Of a stretch of 64,000 nt of DNA, positions 17,582 through 27,083 are shown piece after piece; within the stretch, counting starts at the first letter, position 1; each line of letters begins with the position of its first letter. Position numbers and translations under genes: made by a program. Below the pieces are notes generated by a model. The model ran no database searches, was not told the origin of the DNA, and saw nothing but the letters and a program-made list of their open reading frames with translations. The stretch is from G965218495 sp965262785 (GTDB taxonomy: Bacteria > Bacteroidota > Rhodothermia > Rhodothermales > Bin80). Location of the stretch: the NCBI GenBank assembly GCA_965262785.1, contig OZ253559.1, positions 1,364,001 to 1,428,000 on the forward strand, written 5' to 3'.

Positions 17582-18070
17582 TTATTGGTTAGAGGAATGC
17601 TTCTTGCGCAGGGCGGCGGCAATGGCTGGCGGCACGAACTGTGAAAGCTCGCCGCCCCAGCGTGCTATGTCGCGCACTAGGCTAGAGCTAGTGTGGGCAT
17701 GGCCGGGTGCGGTAAGCAAGTAAACAGTTTCGAGGCCGTGGCAGAGCCGACTGTTGGCCATAGCCATTTTGGCTTCATAGGTGAAGTCGCACGCCGTTCG
17801 CACTCCCCGCACCAGTGCTACGGCGCCGCGCGCGCACGCATATGTTGCAATCAGGCCGCTAAAGGTACGGACAGACAGGTTTTCGATCCCAATGGTGGCC
17901 TCCTGGATGAGTGCCGCGCGCTCGTTTGCAGGCATGGATGTGGCTTTGTCCGGGTTGATGGCGACCGTGATCTCAAGGGTGTCAAAGAACACCAGTGCGC
18001 GTCGGGCGATATCCAGATGCCCCAGCGTGAATGGGTCAAAGGTTCCGGGGTAGAGGGCGTGGCGACTCAT
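17582..18070 (-). CDS. coaD: pantetheine-phosphate adenylyltransferase
   Basis: This enzyme catalyses the fourth step of coenzyme A synthesis, joining AMP to 4'-phosphopantetheine. The 162-residue length is normal. The nucleotidyltransferase motif is present as YPGTFDPFTLGHLDI (T/HxGH), VRGVRTACDF matches the phosphopantetheine-binding loop, and SSSLVRDIA matches the usual ISSTxVR signature. ATG 18070 gives the canonical start MSRHALYPGTFDP, and a longer frame to 18202 is unsupported. It begins 4 bases after the rsmD stop, a common gene pair. Confidence 0.95.
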   Translation of the reverse strand: MSRHALYPGTFDPFTLGHLDIARRALVFFDTLEITVAINPDKATSMPANERAALIQEATIGIENLSVRTFSGLIATYACARGAVALVRGVRTACDFTYEAKMAMANSRLCHGLETVYLLTAPGHAHTSSSLVRDIARWGGELSQFVPPAIAAALRKKHSSNQ

Positions 18071-18074
18071 GGCG

Positions 18075-18617
18075 TTAGGGTTGTTCTGGCGCAAAGACAC
18101 TGACAGTGGTACGTCCGTACGGGCGGCTGCAGACCAAGTGCTCGTGATCGGTAAACGATACGCGCCTATCGTGCTCCAGCACGAAGAGGCCATTGGGCGC
18201 AATGTAGGGTCGTGCTTTGGCGGGTAGCTGCGCCAGAGACTCTAGCGTATACGGCGGGTCGGCAAAGATGACGTCATAGGCAGCGTGCCTGAGGCGCTCT
18301 AGGTGGCTGACCGCATCCTGACGCAAGAACAGACATTGCTGCTCAACACCCAGGCGCACGGCGTTTTGGCGGGCTACGGCAAGGATGCGCGCGTGTGATT
18401 CGACAAACACCACGCGGCGGGCACCACGACTGATTGCTTCAAGTCCCAGCGCGCCAGTACCCGCAAACAGGTCCAGCACCACAGCATCTTTCAGCGACAA
18501 ACGGTGAGTAACGAGGTTGAAGATAGCCTCGCGTACACGGTCGGTACTTGGCCGCGTCAGTAGACCTTTTGGCACGCTAAGGTGCCGGCGGCGCAGTGTG
18601 CCTGCGATGATGCGCAT
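18075..18617 (-). CDS. rsmD: 16S rRNA (guanine(966)-N(2))-methyltransferase
   Basis: The protein methylates G966 of 16S rRNA using S-adenosylmethionine. It has the family start MRIIAGTLRRRHL, the RPSTDRVREAIFN block, the SAM-binding loop VLDLFAGTGALGLEAISRGA, and the catalytic DPPY motif in VIFADPPYTLE. Its length is 180 residues, as expected. The open frame extends far upstream to 19124, but that part overlaps the divergent epimerase gene and is not coding on this strand. It heads the rsmD-coaD transcript. Confidence 0.94.
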   Translation of the reverse strand: MRIIAGTLRRRHLSVPKGLLTRPSTDRVREAIFNLVTHRLSLKDAVVLDLFAGTGALGLEAISRGARRVVFVESHARILAVARQNAVRLGVEQQCLFLRQDAVSHLERLRHAAYDVIFADPPYTLESLAQLPAKARPYIAPNGLFVLEHDRRVSFTDHEHLVCSRPYGRTTVSVFAPEQP

Positions 18618-18644
18618 TGCGTACGAATTTAGCGTAGCCCATGG

Positions 18645-18693
18645 TACGCCGCAAGGACGCGTCGTGTTGGCACGCTTTAAGCCTTGCGGCGTA
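18645..18693. promoter_or_regulatory. 12-bp perfect inverted repeat in divergent promoter region
   Basis: TACGCCGCAAGG (18645-18656) and its exact complement CCTTGCGGCGTA (18682-18693) are separated by 25 bases. They lie in the 99-base gap between the divergent starts of rsmD (18617) and the epimerase gene (18717). It could be an operator for a dimeric regulator or a hairpin in the epimerase leader. No regulator gene is adjacent. Confidence 0.5.
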
Positions 18694-18716
18694 GTAAAGC
18701 CAAAACACGGCATGTC

Positions 18717-19619
18717 ATGCAGGTCTTTGTTACCGGAGCCACGGGGTTTATCGGGTCTTACGTTCTGAAAGCCCTGCAGGAGCAGGAGATTGGCCTCCGC
18801 TGCCTGATTCGAGGGCGTGCGCCAAAGGGCGTAAGCGCCGTTCGCGGCGACGTAACGGTACCTTCGACTCTTGAAGGGGCGATGGACGGGTGCGACGCCG
18901 TCATTCACCTGGTTGGGATTATTGATGAGCACAGGGAACGGGGCATCACCTACGAAGCCCTGCATGTAGACGCTACCCGCCATATCCTTAATGAGGCGCG
19001 GCGCGCAGGCGTTGAGAAATTCGTGCACATGAGCGCGAATGGCGCAGCGCCAAATGGTGTGAGCCGTTATCAGACCACGAAGTGGCATGCGGAAGAGCTG
19101 GTCCGCGCGGCGGGGTTTAGCCACTGGACGATACTGCGACCGGGTATCGTATTCGGGGAGCCGGGTCCGGGAACCATAGAATTTTGTACGCGGCTGGCAC
19201 GTGAGCTCATCTTACCACTCCCCGCTATCCCACTCTTTGGCAAGGGGGACAACCGGTTGCAGCCTGTGTCGGTTGAAGAGGTGGCCGAGGCGCTGGTCCA
19301 GGGTTTGACGCTCGCTGAGGCTCATGGCCGCACCGTTACCGCGGTAGGCCAGGAGCCCTTTACTTACCGGGAGGTCGTTGACGCCATCGCGCTGGGGCTG
19401 GGGCGGAAGCCCCGGCCGAAGATTGCGATGCCTGTTGGGCTAATGCGCCAGCTTGTACGGCGGCTCGGGCCTCTGGGTATTGTGCCCATTTCAATTGACC
19501 AGTTCGAGATGCTCATAACTGGCAATACCGGCGATCCCAACCCATTCTACGAGTTGTTTGACCTAGAACCCAAGCCATTCACTCCGGAAAGCCTGGCATA
19601 CCTGCGAAGGCGCGCATAG
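18717..19619 (+). CDS. NAD(P)-binding atypical SDR / NDUFA9-like epimerase family
   Basis: The 300-residue protein starts MQVFVTGATGFIGSYVL, the Rossmann NAD(P)-binding TGxxGxxG motif of extended or atypical short-chain dehydrogenases. GCDAVIHLVGI and SRYQTTKWHAEELVR (Y-x3-K-like) are typical of the complex I NDUFA9-like subgroup (TMR_SDR_a5). The substrate is unknown; members are linked to quinone or envelope metabolism. I chose ATG 18717, and the in-frame TTG at 18684 adds 11 unlikely residues. It is divergent from rsmD. Confidence 0.88.
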   Translation: MQVFVTGATGFIGSYVLKALQEQEIGLRCLIRGRAPKGVSAVRGDVTVPSTLEGAMDGCDAVIHLVGIIDEHRERGITYEALHVDATRHILNEARRAGVEKFVHMSANGAAPNGVSRYQTTKWHAEELVRAAGFSHWTILRPGIVFGEPGPGTIEFCTRLARELILPLPAIPLFGKGDNRLQPVSVEEVAEALVQGLTLAEAHGRTVTAVGQEPFTYREVVDAIALGLGRKPRPKIAMPVGLMRQLVRRLGPLGIVPISIDQFEMLITGNTGDPNPFYELFDLEPKPFTPESLAYLRRRA

Positions 19620-19955
19620 GGACGCCGCAGCCGACGCCAGCCCTGGCAAGGTGCAGATCCGACGTGCGTTAATGTCCGTAGTGCTTGGTGGGCGAGAAGG
19701 CGTCGCGTTTGGCGGTGCCACGGAAGGCAACAGGTTGTGGCGCCGAATTTTCGCGCTGACTCATTGAGACAGACGGCTATTTCGCAATCCTACGGCTCAT
19801 GGTAGTCAATTCGCATCCAGCACCCGGTGCAGGCTGGGCCGAAGGTTCTGCGATTCCTTAACCAGACCTGGACAAGCGGCAATGCCCGGGCTATCCATCC
19901 TGGGTCACGGCGTCCAGGACTTGAGTGGCTGGCCGGCAAGGGCTGCCTCCAAGGC
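19620..19955. other. intergenic region between convergent genes
   Basis: These 336 bases separate the 3' ends of the epimerase and cupin genes. I see no clear terminator hairpin and no gene. Confidence 0.4.
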
Positions 19956-20405
19956 TCACGGATCGGCTTCGGAAAAAAACACGAGGAGGAGAAGGGGTTC
20001 TTCAATGTCGTGAAACCGGTGCTCAGCATGTGCCTCCACGAAAACAACATCGCCCTGCGCCACGCTGTACTCCGCACTTCCAATGGTCATGCCGGAGCGT
20101 CCCTCAAGGACGTAGTACAGCTCGTCTCTGTTGTGCGGCGCTTGTCCGTCCGAGGCACCGGCGGCGAGCGTGTAAAGACCAGCACGCATGGTCGGTACGG
20201 AAAGAAATGGCAGGTAGGACTGCCCGGATGCCTGCAGCTGTGCCACTAGGCTGTCTAACGGAAAAACGGCTTGCTCTGGCATGGATACCTCGTCCAATGA
20301 TGTCATAGCCTGTGTAGGTTGATAAAGTAGCCATCCGCCAATCGTGGCGGCAACGAGGAGCGCCATAGCGATGCTGGCTCTGGCAAATTTATTTAGCTGC
20401 TTCAT
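19956..20405 (-). CDS. membrane-anchored or secreted cupin-domain protein
   Basis: An N-terminal hydrophobic segment (ASIAMALLVAATIGGWLLY) precedes a single cupin barrel. The first cupin motif reads APHNRDELYYVLEGRSGM, with H, E and G in place, and the second reads GDVVFVEAHAEHRFHDI. These supply the usual histidine/glutamate metal site, so it is probably a periplasmic metal-binding protein. The substrate is unknown. ATG 20405 puts the helix at residues 10-28, and ATG 20435 is an alternative. Confidence 0.78.
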   Translation of the reverse strand: MKQLNKFARASIAMALLVAATIGGWLLYQPTQAMTSLDEVSMPEQAVFPLDSLVAQLQASGQSYLPFLSVPTMRAGLYTLAAGASDGQAPHNRDELYYVLEGRSGMTIGSAEYSVAQGDVVFVEAHAEHRFHDIEEPLLLLVFFSEADP

Positions 20406-21448
20406 GGGGCCTGGTGTCTTTATGTCTGCCGTCATAGCACTACGGCGCATGGTTGCAGGCGTAGAAGCCGCCTGTTGGCTTGCCACAATTTACGCCGCTC
20501 ACGCGCACAATGTGATGATGCAGAGTCCGCGGAGGGGTCGTACGGGGTCGTACGACGCAATCGAACTGAGTGCGCACAGTGACAAACTTTGCCTCAAGAT
20601 GGACTGCGCACCTTGCACTTTGTGTCAAGGTTTCAGTCAGGCATGTCGCTCCGATTTTGCAACGGATACCATAGGTGAGCGGTTTTCGGGCCACCACAGG
20701 CGTTTCTGGAAACGTTGGAGAGGTGCTATCGTCCTAGAAGAGGCACTGGCACAAGGCAACAAGTCCGATGAAGCTCCGTGCATTGCACATTAGCCGGTAT
20801 GGGAAAGTCACCGATCCTCCTGCATGTCTCGACGGCGACTAGTTTCGCCATGCTGCCGCTCATAAGTCTGAGCGGCCATGGTCTCTGCCGCACCCGTCGG
20901 TGGGGCAATGCCCGAAGCATCTCCGGTTGCTCCGACCAGGTTGGCGGGGCCCGGATGCCTGTCCGTGATCACAATCAGCCGTTCGCTGCCTTCTTAGCAT
21001 GAGTTACGAGCCACTGATGTCTCCGTAGGACCACGATTACGCCCGGGCAGGCCTACAGGGCCGGTTCAAGCCTATAAGACACGCTGGGACGGAAGTCCAG
21101 CTTCATGAAAAAACTCCCGGTGATTCTTGTCGCAGGTCAGCCACGTTCCGGCTTCGCTCTCCACGGTGGCATTGGACTATGTAGTGCGTGCCTTGCACGT
21201 TTGGCGTGCTGCAAGGTGCCGTCGCTTACGGGGCATTGCGCTCGCTGCGCAGGGGACTGGCCGGCCAGAACATCAACCCAGGGTCTGGAGAGTAACTTTC
21301 GGGTCACGGGTGGCATCGGGCCACGGATGTACGTCCCATGATCGCAGTATGGCGCGAGCACTCGTGGTAAGCGGTGCCCATGAGGCCGTGTCCTGCCCAC
21401 AGCGGATGCCAGCCTCGTTAAGGCAATCTGCTACAATTCATTGGAGAG
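20406..21448. other. long intergenic region, no supported gene
   Basis: About one kilobase lies between the cupin gene and the outer-membrane protein gene. Short frames on both strands lack motifs, signal peptides or consistent codon use. No tRNA, terminal repeat or intron motif was seen. It may be a decayed gene region. Confidence 0.4.
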
Positions 21449-23452
21449 ATGCCGGGGATTGCTGCACGAGTTAACGGGAGGCTTCCGTCGCCGCATCTTG
21501 CCGCGTATTTTACGTATCCAAAGTACGGTCCCGTAGTACTCTTGCTTTCGGCTGTCATAAACACTGTTTCCACACTCATAGCCGCTTGCTGCGCCCTGTC
21601 CACAGCTGTGGTGCACGCGCAGGAGCGCCCCGACTCCTTGGCGCAGGCCGACGAGGTTTTGGTCCCCGAGGTGCCGGTTGGGTTCGCATCGGCCGATGTT
21701 GCGCTTACCTTAACGGACACGCTGCTTCACTTCGATCATGACCTGACTACCGCGCTAGCGCAACACGCAGGGTCGTTCTCCTACGACTTCGGCGCTTTCG
21801 GATGGCCCGCCGGCTGGAGCTATCTGGGCGCGAGCCCCAGCCATGCCGCGCTGTACTGGCATGGCATTCCATTCAACGATCCGCATACCGGACGCCCGCG
21901 CTATGACCTGTTGCCAACGGCACTTCTTCGAGCACCAGGGGTGGCAGTCGGTGCACGGTCCATGCCCGTGGCCGTGCTCACCAGGCTACGTTCCTTCGAC
22001 GCAACTCGTCCGCTGACGGAGTTGCACTACCAGGCCGGCGACAACGGGCTTCAACGCGTGACGGCCCTTCACGCGCAGGAAGCAGCGCCGCGATTCTTGG
22101 GGCGGCCACGCATGGTTCAGTGGCTCTTTGCGTATGCGGGGGCCGCCGCTACGGGCGAATATCCGGGCAGCAAGCTTGAACGGATGCGGCAACTGCTCTT
22201 GCGAAGCCGTTACCGACAGGGCATGTGGTCACTGGAGGTGATGTACCTGCACAACCAGCGCCGCCTCGGGGCTCATGGTGGTGTAGTTCCGTTTGCGGAC
22301 TACGAAACCGTATACAATCGCCTCATCGCGGCGACACGTGGCGAGAGGTCTGTGCGGCGTGACCTCCGGCACGACGTGTCGGCTACGCTGCGACTACGCA
22401 CCTTGGAAGCGCCGCTGACGCTCCAGGCTTGGCAAACGTATACAAGAATGCGGTATACCGTTCCGGCCAATGATACCACAGAGACCTCCTCCAGCCGTTG
22501 GGGCTTGCGGGCGCGCCAGTCTTCCAGGTTGGGCGAGCATCGGCTGCGGATGCTGGCGGAAGGATATGTACAGAGTTCTGACGCGCATGTGCATGCGGCG
22601 CTGCGCGACTCACTGCGCGTGCGCGCCTTAACGCTTGTCGGAGAGGCCGGCTTCACCATGGCAGAGGGCACCGCGCTTGCCAGTGCCTCAGCCGAGGTGT
22701 CTTATGGTCGCTACCTCTACGCCACAGCGTATTCCGTGGGCATCGCACCAAGTCGTGTCACCACGCGTGGCTTTGGGCACTATGTGGCCACGCTTCCGGA
22801 AGCACCTGCGGGACGCGTGGAGCAGGTCCGTCTGGGTGGCAGAGTCATCTGGCGTGCCTTGGAGGTGGATGCCTTCGCGTTTTCCGGGCAGGAGCGGGAC
22901 TTGCCGGATTTCTACGGTCAGCGCAGTGACAGCATGGCAATTCGCGTGCAACCGGGCACCGTGCGTCTGTCCGGGTTAGCAGTGGACGTGGGGCTTCGCC
23001 GCTCCGCTCCGCGCGGGTTCTATGCGCACGCGCAGGCGCTGCTTACTTCGGTAGCTGGCGACGCGCCAGCGGCACGCAAGCAAGCCTTGCCGCGCCTTTC
23101 GGGGCAAGGGCGGCTGGGAGCACGCTACCGACTTTTCACTGGCGACCTAAGGCTGGACCTTTCGGTGAGGACGCGGCTATGGTCGGCAATGACGAGCCGA
23201 ACGCTGCACGCGCCAACGGGTCTTCTGGTGTTGGCGGAAGATCCTACTCTGTTCCCGGAAGGGGGCCGGCTTCCCGCGTCGGCCACCATTGACGTGGTCG
23301 CGGAGGCCGGGTTGCGCACAGCCGTGCTGTTTGTGGCCTACGAGAATGTTACTAGCGGTACGCAGCTGATGGCCGGGAACCAGGTTGTGCCAGTATATCC
23401 GCTTCCTGCTACGCGCTTGCGGTTCGGTGTATTCTGGCCGATTGTGAACTAG
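21449..23452 (+). CDS. TonB-receptor-like outer-membrane beta-barrel protein
   Basis: This large exported protein has 667 residues. A signal peptide (STLIAACCALSTAVVHAQ) is followed by a region that resembles a TonB-receptor plug (TTALAQHAGSFSYDFGAFG, ALYWHGIPFNDPHTGR, LLRAPGVAVGA). About 450 residues of alternating beta strands follow, ending in RLRFGVFWPIVN. No clear TonB box or carboxypeptidase-like domain is visible, so it could be a plugged porin of unknown substrate. GGAGAG directly precedes ATG 21449, but the spacing is very short and a later start is possible. Confidence 0.68.
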   Translation: MPGIAARVNGRLPSPHLAAYFTYPKYGPVVLLLSAVINTVSTLIAACCALSTAVVHAQERPDSLAQADEVLVPEVPVGFASADVALTLTDTLLHFDHDLTTALAQHAGSFSYDFGAFGWPAGWSYLGASPSHAALYWHGIPFNDPHTGRPRYDLLPTALLRAPGVAVGARSMPVAVLTRLRSFDATRPLTELHYQAGDNGLQRVTALHAQEAAPRFLGRPRMVQWLFAYAGAAATGEYPGSKLERMRQLLLRSRYRQGMWSLEVMYLHNQRRLGAHGGVVPFADYETVYNRLIAATRGERSVRRDLRHDVSATLRLRTLEAPLTLQAWQTYTRMRYTVPANDTTETSSSRWGLRARQSSRLGEHRLRMLAEGYVQSSDAHVHAALRDSLRVRALTLVGEAGFTMAEGTALASASAEVSYGRYLYATAYSVGIAPSRVTTRGFGHYVATLPEAPAGRVEQVRLGGRVIWRALEVDAFAFSGQERDLPDFYGQRSDSMAIRVQPGTVRLSGLAVDVGLRRSAPRGFYAHAQALLTSVAGDAPAARKQALPRLSGQGRLGARYRLFTGDLRLDLSVRTRLWSAMTSRTLHAPTGLLVLAEDPTLFPEGGRLPASATIDVVAEAGLRTAVLFVAYENVTSGTQLMAGNQVVPVYPLPATRLRFGVFWPIVN

Positions 23453-23490
23453 TTCTTGCCGATGAAGGCATTGGGGTTACGGTCCGATTC

Positions 23491-23629
23491 TTGTAGGGTA
23501 CAGCAATACCACAATCGCAAGCCGGAAAGCGGCGGAACGAACACGGCTGTGAAGGTCGTACTGAGGCTTGGAGCGAATGCGCTGGCTTTGCCACCAGATC
23601 CTATGGCAGGTGCACCTCTCGTCGACTCT
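23491..23629 (+). ncRNA. decayed 3' end of a group II intron (domain V-VI relic)
   Basis: This segment aligns along its length with the 3' end of the intron at 33472-33613. Shared blocks include GGGTAC, ACACGG, ACTGAGGC, GGAGCGAA, GCCACC, GATCCTA, GGCAGGTGC and CCTC-CG-CGAC. The domain V hairpin is destroyed by substitutions, and no 5' half is found, so it cannot splice. It lies just after the outer-membrane protein gene. Confidence 0.6.
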
Positions 23630-23756
23630 GCGGGCTCCGCAAGAAAGATGCACTATGAAGGTGGGCCCATAAACCCTACTTTTTTCTTCTTTCAGTTATT
23701 TGCTTGCCTACGATTTGGCGTGGACTCGAACTAGAGCCGTTTAAGGAGCGCTTCAT

Positions 23757-24593
23757 ATGGTGAGGTCGTCACTATTCGCTTGCTGGCTTTTTCTGCTCGC
23801 TGGGGCGCTATGGACACCGCCCGGCTCCGCGATCGCCCAGGAGAGACCCAAACCCTCATTACCAGGCGACAGTCAAGGGATTTTGGAAGCGTTCCTGCGA
23901 GCTAGGGGGCAATTCGAAGATGCGCAGAGAATATTGGAGGCCTGGAACAAGCTGGATCCTGGTGAAGACCCGGCGCTAAACGCTCGCGGCAGCAGGATTA
24001 TCGGGGTGCTAGTTGGAATGGATATCTTAATGAACGGGTATACGTTTGAAACGGTATCCCGCCTGAAGAAAGCCGGGTATGATCTCGAGAGTGTGGTGCG
24101 GGGCGTTCCGGGGCAGGGTTCTCTTGCTGGCGTAGCAGCGCGGTCGGAGATGGCAGTCATCGCAACGGTTGTCGACAGGTACGAGTCACTGGTTCCTCGA
24201 GACGGTTTTCGTTCCAGTGTTGTGCTACAAGTGCAGGAAGTGCTGCGGGGTAGCGTTGAAGGTCAATACGTGATACTCCGGTTGCTAACCGGTAAGAACT
24301 CGAGGGGCGGATTCAATCGCGTGTCTCACGAATTCGAAGGTAATAAAGGAGAATCTTACCTTTTCTTCCTATCCAATGGCCGTTACAGATTTCATGCCGG
24401 GTATAGCTACGACATGCTTGATATTGGGAGTGTGGACCTTGATTATCAGGCCCAGGATCCGCAATTGGATGTGAGATTTATGTCGGTGTTTGCGGCTATT
24501 CGCATGCCTGATGAAAGCGGGTGGGGCGGGCTGGAACCGGAGATCAACGAAGTTCGGAGGATCGGTCAGCTCATTCGTTCTCATTCGCGCTGA
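23757..24593 (+). CDS. secreted protein of unknown function
   Basis: The protein has 278 residues with a clear signal peptide (CWLFLLAGALWTPPGSAIAQ). The rest is soluble. A helical first half (QGILEAFLRARGQFEDAQRI) precedes a beta-rich second half (AVIATVVDRYESLV, VVLQVQEVLRGSVEGQYVIL, SYLFFLSNGRYRF). The second half resembles exported proteins in which a carried metal or ligand is not obvious. I do not recognise the family. The start is supported by AAGGAG eight bases before ATG 23757. It is the last host gene before the mobile-DNA region. Confidence 0.7.
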   Translation: MVRSSLFACWLFLLAGALWTPPGSAIAQERPKPSLPGDSQGILEAFLRARGQFEDAQRILEAWNKLDPGEDPALNARGSRIIGVLVGMDILMNGYTFETVSRLKKAGYDLESVVRGVPGQGSLAGVAARSEMAVIATVVDRYESLVPRDGFRSSVVLQVQEVLRGSVEGQYVILRLLTGKNSRGGFNRVSHEFEGNKGESYLFFLSNGRYRFHAGYSYDMLDIGSVDLDYQAQDPQLDVRFMSVFAAIRMPDESGWGGLEPEINEVRRIGQLIRSHSR

Positions 24594-24694
24594 CGATTGG
24601 AGCTGTTGATACTCCTGCTGCCTCACTCTGGATTGGCACGGAGGGCAACTGCTTGGCCTGATCCAGAATAGCGCCTTAGGAGTATGCACGCGGT

Positions 24695-24710
24695 GGTATA
24701 TATATATACC
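24695..24710. repeat. perfect 16-base AT palindrome
   Basis: GGTATATATATATACC lies in the non-coding stretch before the mobile-element cluster. It could extrude as a cruciform. No function is supported. Confidence 0.45.
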
Positions 24711-24852
24711 CGCACGCATACAAATGGTTGGGCTGGCAAGGCTGAGCGTACTGCCGAGTGGTACGTTAAGCCGCCTTTGTTACGAGCGTTTGCCGTACGG
24801 CGAACCAGTGATGCGGCAAGGGTTAGTGGACGCGTTTGGCCTGATGCGACGG

Positions 24853-24926
24853 AATGCGTTTCAGCACGTCGGTAAGCCACTCCTCGGGATGTACTCCGTG
24901 CAGCTTGCATCCTGACTTCCGCGGTC
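24853..24926 (-). mobile_element. IS66 transposase 3'-end fragment, rearranged
   Basis: Bases 24853-24911 repeat the end of the IS66 transposase fragment at 29736-30043 (coding CKLHGVHPEEWLTDVLKRI). The next bases, CCTGACTTCCGCGGT, are the reverse complement of the tail found beyond that fragment (near 29752-29767). Two pieces of one IS66 end are thus joined in opposite orientation. The rest of 24594-25297 holds no gene that I can support. Confidence 0.6.
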
Positions 24927-25297
24927 TTGCCGAGGAAGGGGCTCCGCCGCCAGCCAAGATGAGGCGCTGAATCGATCATTGGTCGATTCATCCTGAGGTG
25001 TTCAGACTTTGTGTGGATTAGCCGCATTGGGGGCTTCATTGCCCGATTTGGGCCTCTTTTTGCGCTTTTTTAGGGTAAATCGATCCATTGTGGTACTCCC
25101 GGCGTGCGTTGAGACACCAAGGGCGGTAGTGTACAGTGTTGGATGTAATCCCCAAAACATGTGCCAGGGCATCACGCGGGCCGTGTCGATTTGGGCGATG
25201 TTGATTTGTAGTGTTCAGTACTATTTAGTGGTTGACATTGTTAAGATGCTGATGTACCTTAGGGTGTAGCGATACTCGCAGCCATCCCGCGCTCAGC

Positions 25298-26797
25298 ATG
25301 TTCGTCCGTACCGTCCGACGCAAGACCACCCAGAACGTTAGCGTACAGATTGTCGAATCAACCCGCGTACCCGGCAAGGGACCGCGGCAGCGGATCGTCA
25401 AGCATATGGGCTCTGCTCCGGAAGGGCCGCTGCTGGAGGCGCTGGTGCGGTTGGCGCACCGGGCGAAGCTGCGGCTCCTGGAAGAGCGGCAGCCTTCCTT
25501 GTTTCCGATAGAGTACTTGGCCGAGCGCGTGCAAGGGGCCCGCCATGGCAGCCAGAGCGAGCAGCCGCTCCCCATACCCGATGCACGCAAGCTGGCGGAG
25601 ATCAAACGTCTGACTATGGGCTTTCACGAGGTCTTCGGAGCGCTGTACGATCGGCTGGGCTTTCAGAAGGTCTTCGGGGCCCGCAAAAAGATGGCGGCGC
25701 GCCTGTTTCGTCAGGCCGTGCTGATGCGACTGGCCGCGCCGGGCTCCAGCAAGCGCGCGTGCTGCGACAAGCTTTCCAGGCACCATGGCGTGGAAGTGAA
25801 CCCGGACAAGTTCTACCGCATGATGGACGCGGTCAATGATGACCGGATTGCACGGCTGCAGTCGATCGTCTCGCATGAAGTGCGCGGACTCTTGCAAGAG
25901 CGGGTGGATGTACTCTTTTTCGACGTAACCACGCTTTTCTTCGCCAGCGACAAGGCCGATGATCTTCGCAAGAAGGGATTCAGCAAAGACGGTAAGCCGC
26001 AGAAGGTGCAGGTCGTTCTGGCCTTGTTCCAGAGTGTGGAGGGGCTGCCGATAGGGTATGAGTTGTTTCCAGGTAGCACGACCGATGTGCGCACGCTCCA
26101 GCCGGCACTGAAGGCCCTGCGGGAGCGCTTTGAGATAGGCCGGGTGGTCCTGGTTGCGGACGCCGGGATGCTGAGCCAGGGCAACCTGGACCTGCTTGCC
26201 TCCCAGGGTTGGGACTGGGTGGTCGCGGCGCGCCTACGCAGCTTGCCACGCAGGATGGAGGCCGAGCTTTTTGAGTCCCATGACTGGGTCGCGGTCAGCG
26301 AAGATATCAGCGTAACAGAATTGCAATTAAAGGGCCAGCGTCTGGTGTTGCGCCACAGCAAGAAGCGGGCGGACAAGGATGTCCATGAGCGTGATAGAAT
26401 CGTAGAGAAGCTCAAGCGTAGCCTAACGCAAGGCATCAAGGGAAGCGGCAAACGCGGCCGCTTTCTCAAGGTGGACCGCGATGCCGTGGAGCTGGACCAG
26501 GATGCCATTGACCGGGACGCATGCTTTGACGGGCTCCACGGTGTTTGGACCAGCCTGGATCGCGAAAGCCATCCAGCACAACACATCTATGCGTACTACG
26601 GGGAGCTGTGGCGCATCGAAGAGGGCTTTCGCGTGCTCAAGCACACCATGGCGACGCGGCCCATCTATCACTGCACCCCCAGCCGCGTCAAGGCCCACAT
26701 CGCGATTTGCTTCGTCGCCTTTGCCTTGCTGCGCCTGCTGCGCTACCAGCACAACACCATGCATGCGGGCCAGGAGCCAGGGATTGCACATTTTTAA
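25298..26797 (+). pseudogene. IS1634-family transposase, split by an IS256-like insertion (5' part)
   Basis: This long DDE transposase has the IS1634 features: aspartates in FFDVTTLFF and VLVADAGMLSQGN, and the C-terminal glutamate block ELWRIEEGFRVLKHTM. The native sequence runs to MHAGQEP (26779). The last residues, GIAHF and stop, are read from the inserted element. The remaining 62 codons continue in frame at 29454 after the 8-bp duplication, so the gene was intact before the insertion. Confidence 0.88.
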
Positions 26798-27083
26798 GTT
26801 GGGTTTCGGCAGCTTCTGCCGAGATGGGCCCTCAACGTAGATATCTTTTGGCAATGGATTGGGCTTCGGGTCGAGAGTGTGGGTGCAAATGGGACGGTGC
26901 ATGCCTATGTGGGCCCAATTGCGTGCTCACACGCGGATTTTCGGGCGTAGGCAGGCTCGTGGAGTGACTTTCCGGGCACGATATCCCGCAGGGATCCTCT
27001 GATCGCACGCGTAAGCGGCGATCTTGGCAGGGTGCAGCGCCTCAGAGCGTCCAGGCAGCTGCGGGTTTTGCGTTATGCCAGCG

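Noticed and set aside
18618..19124. N-terminal extension of rsmD on the minus strand
   Set aside because: It overlaps the well-supported epimerase gene on the other strand, and homology starts at MRIIAGT.
25033..25075. possible terminator (GCCC-loop-GGGC then T-rich)
   Set aside because: The stem is only about four base pairs, the T run is broken, and no gene ends just upstream.
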